Below are positions 58,891 to 64,000 of a DNA stretch of 64,000 bases, piece after piece. This DNA comes from DAORHV01 sp964434575 (lineage in GTDB: Bacteria; Patescibacteriota; Gracilibacteria; Peribacterales; Peribacteraceae). Below the pieces are notes generated by a model. It saw nothing but the letters and a program-made list of their open reading frames with translations. It was not told the DNA's origin and did not search any database. How positions within the stretch are numbered: the first letter of the stretch is position 1; each line of letters begins with the position of its first letter. The stretch lies in the NCBI GenBank assembly GCA_964434575.1, contig CAYSWB010000003.1, positions 57,585 through 121,584 of the forward strand, in the 5' to 3' direction. Made by a program: the position numbers and the translations under genes.

Positions 58891-59628
58891 CTACGGGCGG
58901 TTTTTCCTGTTGCCCATCGCCAAATACGATGCCCGTTCATCTGGAGTAAATTTCTCGATGGCATAGCGCAGCATGGTCCTGGGCATGCGGTCGCCGTTGC
59001 GTCGGAGGAAGCGTTCCAAGGCTGCCTTGTCGCGCTTTCCCGCCTCGCGGAGCATCCAACCGCAGGCCTTGTGCATCAGGTCGTGCTTGTGCGTCAGGAA
59101 CTTCTCGGACAACCGGAAAATATCCCGCAAGTCGCCACGCCGGATGAACGCCAGCGTGGATACCACCGCGACCCGCTCGCGCCACAGGTGGCCGGATGCG
59201 GCCAGCTTGTCGAGGATGCCACGCGGCTTGTCGGCCAGGTATTCGCCCAGGATGCGGTACGCCGACGCGTCGACGATGTCCCAGTTGTTGACGCGGTCGA
59301 GCTGCGAAACGTAGAAATCGACGATGTCCTTGCGGATAGCTTCGCCGGCTTTGGTAAATTGCGCGTCGAGGATGAGCACCGCCGCCAGACGGCACTCGTG
59401 CAATTCGTCGTCCAGGAGCTTCTTTACTTCAGGCAACGGCAGTCCGCGATGTTCCTTCACGATGGCGCGGACTTGCGGCACCGTCACTCCCATGAAGACG
59501 TCGCCTTCGGCGTACTCCCCTTTTCCCGCCTTGAAGAACTTGGCAAAGAACGCCGCTTTGGCCGGATCCGAAGACCCGGCCAAAGCTCGGCGCACGGAAA
59601 CGGCGGTATCAGGCGGATTCTTTGCCAT
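58891..59628 (-). CDS. DNA alkylation repair protein (AlkD-like)
   Basis: 245 residues of HEAT-like helices: FFKAGKGEYAEGDVFMGVTV, PQVRAIVKEHRGLPLPEVKK, NNWDIVDASAYRILGEYLAD and LMHKACGWMLREAGKRDKAA. These are hallmark stretches of the AlkD/AlkC DNA glycosylase family, including the catalytic Asp in WDIVD. The start overlaps the end of the creD-like gene by 20 bases, so the two are translationally coupled. Confidence 0.94.
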   Translation of the reverse strand: MAKNPPDTAVSVRRALAGSSDPAKAAFFAKFFKAGKGEYAEGDVFMGVTVPQVRAIVKEHRGLPLPEVKKLLDDELHECRLAAVLILDAQFTKAGEAIRKDIVDFYVSQLDRVNNWDIVDASAYRILGEYLADKPRGILDKLAASGHLWRERVAVVSTLAFIRRGDLRDIFRLSEKFLTHKHDLMHKACGWMLREAGKRDKAALERFLRRNGDRMPRTMLRYAIEKFTPDERASYLAMGNRKNRP

Positions 59629-60922
59629 ACCAATCGACCTTGCGGGTCACGTACATGACCGTCGCCAGGATGACGAACAGGATGATGGCGCCGAACAAGA
59701 GCGCGTAGTCTTCGATTTGCAGGAGGAGATAGAGGTAGCCGTACAGCACCGCCAGCAGAACGCCGACGCTGGTGCCGAACTTCTTATGACGCAGCACCGA
59801 GACGCTGTAGCCGCTGACGAGCGCCACCGTGGCGACCGCCGACAGCAAGTATGCCGGCAGGAAGCCGACATGCTCGGACAATGAGAGGAGCAGGAGGTAG
59901 AAGATGGAAAGCGCCGCTCCGACCAGGATGTACTGGAACGGGTGGACGCGTTCGGTATGCAAGACCTCGACGAGGAACAGTACCAGGAAGGTCAGGCCGA
60001 TGAAGAGGATGGCGTACTTGATGGCTCGGTCAACCAGCGTGTAGAAGTCGGTGGTCTCCAGCAGCTTCACGCCGAAGCTCGGACCGGGAGTCTGGCCGTG
60101 CGTCTGGTACCCGTATTCGTCATACGCGGGAACCGCAGGCGCGGTTCCGCTGCCGGCCCACCACGAAGAAACCGTCCAATCGGACGTGAAACCCTCCGGA
60201 GTGATCTCGTACCGGGCGGGCAGCACTCCTCCGATGAAACTCGGCGTAGTCCACGGCGAAGACATGCTGACGTTCATCGTCTTTCCGGACGGCATGAATT
60301 CAAGCGATTCGGTGCCGTGAAGCTTGAGCACGTAGCTGAACGGCGTTCCCGCCGCCGGAACGGCGCCAAGCGGCGCGCTGATGGCGGAAGAGCCGTACTG
60401 CGAAGCGGCCGGAGCGAACGTGACCTTGCGACCGCCCATATCCAGCTGCGGCTGTTCGACGAGGCCGCGGAGATCCGTGACGCCGGTGTCCAGCGTGACG
60501 CGCTCGGGCAGAATGCGGCCCTCGACTTGCGCGGCCGCGATCACCCCGCTCATGCGCACTTCGGCGGTGTAGACCGGCACGCGGAAGATGCCGCGGTACC
60601 GGATTTCGGTGTCCACCTTCACGTCCACCGTGACGGATTCGGGCGCGACGGCGTTGTCGACGGTTTGGTCCACGAGCACGCCCTTCTCGTCGCGCACTTT
60701 CACGACCGACGGGACATGCAGCGTGGGCGCGGCGACCAGTTGTGCCGCTCCCCACTTGGACGAAATTTCATTGATGGCTTCGTATTGGCGATTCTGCCGC
60801 TCGGATACCAGGCCGTACACCAGCAAGCTGGGAACGTAGCACAGCAGTACCAGGAAACCGACCAGGAACATCTTGAAACTCACGCTCATGGATCGCTGCA
60901 TGGCAGGGAGGGGAAATGACAT
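59609..60922 (-). CDS. creD: CreD-like inner membrane protein
   Basis: 437 residues from MSFPLP. One N-terminal helix (FLVGFLVLLCYVPSLLVYGL), a large periplasmic beta-rich region of about 260 residues (RGIFRVPVYTAEVRMSG, HGTESLEFMPSGKTMNVSMS, PWTTPSFIGGVLPARYEI), then several C-terminal helices beginning YAILFIGLTFLVLFLVE. This is the CreD/Cet layout, associated with envelope stress and colicin tolerance in enterobacteria. TATCCT is nine bases before the ATG. trmB lies 65 bases upstream. Confidence 0.93.
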   Translation of the reverse strand: MSFPLPAMQRSMSVSFKMFLVGFLVLLCYVPSLLVYGLVSERQNRQYEAINEISSKWGAAQLVAAPTLHVPSVVKVRDEKGVLVDQTVDNAVAPESVTVDVKVDTEIRYRGIFRVPVYTAEVRMSGVIAAAQVEGRILPERVTLDTGVTDLRGLVEQPQLDMGGRKVTFAPAASQYGSSAISAPLGAVPAAGTPFSYVLKLHGTESLEFMPSGKTMNVSMSSPWTTPSFIGGVLPARYEITPEGFTSDWTVSSWWAGSGTAPAVPAYDEYGYQTHGQTPGPSFGVKLLETTDFYTLVDRAIKYAILFIGLTFLVLFLVEVLHTERVHPFQYILVGAALSIFYLLLLSLSEHVGFLPAYLLSAVATVALVSGYSVSVLRHKKFGTSVGVLLAVLYGYLYLLLQIEDYALLFGAIILFVILATVMYVTRKVDWYGKESA

Positions 60923-60987
60923 GGAGAAACCAGGATAGCAGAAAAACGCCGATGCAAAAACGGTGCTATTTCGGCTTCCCGCTGCGG

Positions 60988-61737
60988 CTACTTGGCACTT
61001 GCATTGGACCACAGTTCATTGAACACCGCCTGTTGGGTGGCAGCCAGCGAGTGGCTGACGATGACCGTGGCGCAAACCTGGTTGTCGCCGCACGCGATCA
61101 TGTACAGCTGGTCGTCCGCGATGATGGTATCGGAAGGGAAGGACATGCCCTCCGGAAGCAGGCGGATCTGGTGTCGCGCGCTGGCATACTTCTTCTTGTA
61201 GCGCGTCGCTTCTTCGCAGCGCACCAGGAGTTCGCGCACCTTCACGCCGGAACCCGCGACCATCTTCGCCAGGCTCTCGTAATGACTCGGCATGACCTCA
61301 TGCAGCGCTTCGGGGTTCATGAGGGCGCAGAAATCCCGCTGCATGCGCACCAGCCCGTCATACATCTTGGATACGGCCTTCTTTCCTTCGATGAAGCGCA
61401 CGGTGGGCGTGATGCTCAGCGCGTTCTCCAGTTTCATCAGCTCCGGCAGCTTGGCCTCAAGCGCCTCCGCGGCAAGCGCGATCTGCCGTTGCTGGCCGTA
61501 CAACATGTCGGGCATGGAATGCACGGGGATGGCTTTGACGTAGCGGATGCCGGCGCGCTCGAACGCCTGCACGAAGCCGGACTGCTCCAGGCGCTCCAGG
61601 ATGAAGTACATGGACGACCGCGGGACCCCCGCGTGGCGCGCGATGACGCTCACCGGCTGAGCACCGAGTTCGATGAGCTTCAGCAGCACCGACGATTCCT
61701 TGTCGGAAAAGCCGAATGGAGCGAATATGTCGCGCAT
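60988..61737 (-). CDS. TrmB-type transcriptional regulator
   Basis: 249 residues. An N-terminal winged helix (FGFSDKESSVLLKLIELGAQ, PVSVIARHAGVPRSSMYFIL, ERLEQSGFVQ) is of the TrmB type. A coiled-coil helix (LAAEALEAKLPELMKLENAL) and a C-terminal ligand domain (TVRFIEGKKAVSKMYDGLV) follow. TrmB regulators are best known from archaeal sugar metabolism. Position suggests control of itself and the creD-alkD pair. Confidence 0.88.
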   Translation of the reverse strand: MRDIFAPFGFSDKESSVLLKLIELGAQPVSVIARHAGVPRSSMYFILERLEQSGFVQAFERAGIRYVKAIPVHSMPDMLYGQQRQIALAAEALEAKLPELMKLENALSITPTVRFIEGKKAVSKMYDGLVRMQRDFCALMNPEALHEVMPSHYESLAKMVAGSGVKVRELLVRCEEATRYKKKYASARHQIRLLPEGMSFPSDTIIADDQLYMIACGDNQVCATVIVSHSLAATQQAVFNELWSNASAK

Positions 61738-61760
61738 GAAAATTGTTGAGAAAGGCAGAC

Positions 61761-61789
61761 AGAATAACTGTATTTTATCTATTAATCAA
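61761..61789 (-). promoter_or_regulatory. trmB promoter
   Basis: Minus strand: TTGATT (61784-61789), 17 bases, TATTCT (61761-61766). The leader is about 18 bases. Confidence 0.75.
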
Positions 61790-61829
61790 GTCCTGCTGCC
61801 AAAATGTAACTGTCCTTTGCTTTCGTCAG

Positions 61830-63383
61830 CTATCTGACTTTGTAGATCTGCAACAACGGGGTGCCGTACCGTTCGATCTCGTAGACGGGATTGAGTTTCT
61901 CGAACCTTTTTCGGTACTCCTTGGAATACCGGCTGAAATACATGACGTATGTCGCATCATCCGTGCAGCCGAAGCGGATGCCGTCCGGCCAGCGGTACCA
62001 CGTCACCAGGTAGTCGGCGATGGGAACGCATACGATGTCGCCCGCCTGGACGTTTTGCACGATCCAATCGTGGGCCTGGCGGTAGCTTGCTCCCCAAAAC
62101 TCGATCTCGAACGTGTCGTGGATGTCCTTGGGGATGGCCAGGCGAATGGATTCATTCACGTACGATCCCTGGAACGGATGCACCCGTACGACCTCGGCGC
62201 CAAGCCAGCCGAACACCGCGACCACAAGAACGATGGGCGCATATTTCCAGGAGAGCTTGCGGCCCGCGATATCCATCAACCATTCCAATCCCATTCCCGC
62301 AAGGATGGCCAGTGCCGGCACGCAGAAGAGGAGCTGCCGGATGCCGTCGTAACGGACCAGTCCCGGCTTGAGCGTGAGGACGAGCGGGACCCAAAACCAT
62401 GCCAGCACCACGACGTAAAACGCCCAGCGTTCGGACCGAAGGGCCCTGCGGAAAGCCAGGACGCTGCCGAGAAGGAACGCCGCGAAAGCCGGCAACGGCG
62501 TGGCCAGGAAGAATTGGAACGGCATGTAGTGCCACGGCAGATCGGCTCCCGGGTACTCCGTGCCGAAGTACAGAACCTTGCCGGGCCAGAACGATTCGAG
62601 CAGGAACACGTGCAAGGAATCGACGATGAGCAGCGGACGGAACCATAGCGTGGGCCACGTGGCGTACATGCCGAGCACGGCGCCGAACGCGCACAGCGCC
62701 AAAAGCGCTCCGTCCCTGCGCAACACTGCCGCCCTGTCCCCTCCTCCGCGCACATCGCGGATGACGGCGGCGCCCAAGATGACCGCCAGGATGGGCAGCA
62801 TCGCGATGGCGCTCAGCTTGGCCGCCAGACACACGCCGTACAGCAAGCCCGCAGCCAGCGCCCAGCGCTTGGAACGCGTGACGAGGGTCCTGTGGACGGC
62901 GGCGAACATGGGCAGCGACGCCACCAGCACGGGGATGTCCTTCGGGTTGTACTGCGCATGGGCGATGAGATGCGGATACGTGACGGCGAACAGCGTGGAA
63001 AGCCATGCCAGGCGCGCGCCCGCGGCGGCCCGGACGAACGCGAACAGGAAACCTGCCGCGATGGAGGTGACGATGATGCCGAGCAAGTGATTGGCCGGCG
63101 TGAACGGGAATCCGAGAACATGCGACGCGAACTGGGCCGTGCCGTAATTGGCAAGGAAGTATCCAGGGCCGTAGTACATGCCTTTGCCCGGCATCTCCTG
63201 AAGGTAGGTTCCGTCGCCGGTCTGCCAAAAGAGGACGAACTGCTTGGCCCAATTCCTGTGCAGCGGCTCATCCCACGTCGCGCCGTACGCGTCGATGACG
63301 CACAGCTGCGCAACCAGCACCGCCAGCGCGATCAGCGCGGGCGCTATCCACGATTTCCACCGGTGACGGCTGGCTGCATGCAT
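61830..63383 (-). CDS. GT39/PMT-like integral membrane glycosyltransferase
   Basis: 517 residues with about ten hydrophobic helices. After helix 1 comes YGATWDEPLHRNW, the first-loop Asp-Glu typical of GT-C enzymes such as PMT and ArnT. AHAQYNPKDIPVLVASL and the short C-terminal extracytoplasmic part (EIEFWGASYRQAHDWIVQNV) also fit. It probably moves a lipid-linked sugar onto a protein or glycan outside the membrane. The start at 63383 is eight bases after TACCAT. Confidence 0.88.
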   Translation of the reverse strand: MHAASRHRWKSWIAPALIALAVLVAQLCVIDAYGATWDEPLHRNWAKQFVLFWQTGDGTYLQEMPGKGMYYGPGYFLANYGTAQFASHVLGFPFTPANHLLGIIVTSIAAGFLFAFVRAAAGARLAWLSTLFAVTYPHLIAHAQYNPKDIPVLVASLPMFAAVHRTLVTRSKRWALAAGLLYGVCLAAKLSAIAMLPILAVILGAAVIRDVRGGGDRAAVLRRDGALLALCAFGAVLGMYATWPTLWFRPLLIVDSLHVFLLESFWPGKVLYFGTEYPGADLPWHYMPFQFFLATPLPAFAAFLLGSVLAFRRALRSERWAFYVVVLAWFWVPLVLTLKPGLVRYDGIRQLLFCVPALAILAGMGLEWLMDIAGRKLSWKYAPIVLVVAVFGWLGAEVVRVHPFQGSYVNESIRLAIPKDIHDTFEIEFWGASYRQAHDWIVQNVQAGDIVCVPIADYLVTWYRWPDGIRFGCTDDATYVMYFSRYSKEYRKRFEKLNPVYEIERYGTPLLQIYKVR

Positions 63384-63408
63384 CGCAACGCATGGTACCC
63401 GCCATACG

Positions 63409-63437
63409 AAAAACGACAACGGGGTCGCCGTTGCCGT
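63409..63437 (-). terminator. Terminator of the serine-rich secreted protein gene
   Basis: Minus strand: ACGGCAACGG/CCGTTGTCGT stem (one G-T pair), five-base loop, then a short T run. It lies between the genes at 63458 and 63383. Confidence 0.72.
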
Positions 63438-63457
63438 TTCGATCCGGAAAGACGGAA

Positions 63458-63997
63458 TTAGCGGTTCGTGCCCTTCGGGAAGTTTTCGTTGAAGCGTTCC
63501 TGGTTCGGGTTCAGCAGCGGGGTGAGAACGGCGGCCGGGTGCACGGACTGGCGCTGCTCAAGCATCATCTCGCACAGCTCGCGGTAGCCCGGAAGAACGT
63601 CGTAGGGACAGCCGCCGATGCGCAACTGCTTGCGCAACTCGGCCTTCTCGGTGTCGGTGAGATCATCGTAACGAAGGATGACGCGGTTCTCGGAAGACTT
63701 CTGCTCAACCGGACGCTCCTCCCGAATGTCCAGACACGGACTGGCCGAGTAGCTGGACGACGAGGACACGGAAGACTCCGACGATGCGGAAGTCGGAGCG
63801 TACCGCATGCGGTGCGCCTTGCGGAACTCGACGCGGTCGAACAGGTCGGTCTGGTCGGCGCGCGGATTGTAGATCTGGTACACGGGGCTGTCGGCACCCA
63901 GGTCCGCGTCGTCGCGGACGGCGGCCAGGGTGACCAGCGGGATGGACGCTGCCATCAGGATGGACACCATGATCGGCTGCACGAAGGAAACGTGCAC
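63458..63997 (-). CDS. Secreted serine-rich protein
   Basis: 179 residues if it begins at 63997, three bases from the window edge, so the true start may lie outside. A signal peptide-like helix (IMVSILMAASIPLVTLAA) is followed by a poly-Ser stretch (SASSESSVSSSSSYSAS) and a globular end with three Cys (PCLDIRE, GGCPYDVLPGYRELCEMM). No family recognised. Poly-Ser linkers also occur in the DUF5665-like protein. Confidence 0.75.
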   Translation of the reverse strand: MHVSFVQPIMVSILMAASIPLVTLAAVRDDADLGADSPVYQIYNPRADQTDLFDRVEFRKAHRMRYAPTSASSESSVSSSSSYSASPCLDIREERPVEQKSSENRVILRYDDLTDTEKAELRKQLRIGGCPYDVLPGYRELCEMMLEQRQSVHPAAVLTPLLNPNQERFNENFPKGTNR

Positions 63998-64000
63998 GCC

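Overview
The window is a compact, high-GC bacterial chromosome segment using the standard code (TGA ends many clearly intact genes). The gene set suggests the Candidate Phyla Radiation (Patescibacteria). The pointers are a PrgI-family protein followed by a short TraC-like protein, a two-helix TrbC/VirB2-like protein next to an AI-2E family permease, a small protein resembling DUF5665, serine-rich secreted proteins, many small membrane proteins and an ADP-forming acetyl-CoA synthetase. The class cannot be fixed from this stretch. No rRNA, CRISPR array, prophage or insertion sequence was seen; four tRNA genes are present: Gly-GCC, Arg-CCG, Lys-TTT and Gly-TCC.

Layout. 1-5.4 kb: a hypothetical gene, two VOC proteins, a secreted SLH/CHRD surface protein, tRNA-Gly and small proteins. 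5.4-9.3 kb: an MFS exporter and four SRPBCC (AHSA1-type) genes behind an ArsR regulator that has a perfect palindromic operator at its own start. 9.3-21.7 kb: a histidine kinase with an EF-hand-like sensor loop, a heme-oxygenase-like protein, TatD, a stand-alone B3/B4 domain, a dienelactone hydrolase, a probably inactive RBBP9-like hydrolase behind tRNA-Lys, an SDR and a phospholipase D-like protein. 21.8-28.2 kb: a YiiX-like papain-fold protein, a GT4 glycosyltransferase, ruvB-eamA and ADP-forming acetyl-CoA synthetase. 28.3-33.8 kb: secreted proteins, rplK, rplA and dusB. 34-44.3 kb: pilin-like protein plus AI-2E permease, CIRCE-controlled clpC, the PrgI/TraC pair, rpsA, and HIT and DUF5665-like proteins. 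44.3-48.5 kb: transketolase, yidD, tRNA-Gly and a secreted two-repeat protein. 48.5-50.0 kb: an AT-richer island with a broken SGNH hydrolase and a cysteine-rich secreted protein. 50-64 kb: polysaccharide deacetylase, ABC-F ATPase, methyltransferase, glutamate dehydrogenase, a tandem pair of unknown paralogues, alkD-creD-trmB, a GT39-like transferase and a serine-rich secreted protein.

The most striking global feature is promoter placement. At 27 genes a TANNNT-like -10 hexamer ends only 6-8 nt before the start codon, so transcription should begin at or next to the start codon and most of these mRNAs should be leaderless. Genes with real leaders are exceptions: rpsA, clpC (CIRCE), rplA (L1-site-like hairpin) and two genes with visible Shine-Dalgarno sequences. 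Compactness is also extreme at 3' ends, where many convergent genes abut or overlap by a few bases.

All functional names come from reading motifs in the translated sequence. No database search was possible.
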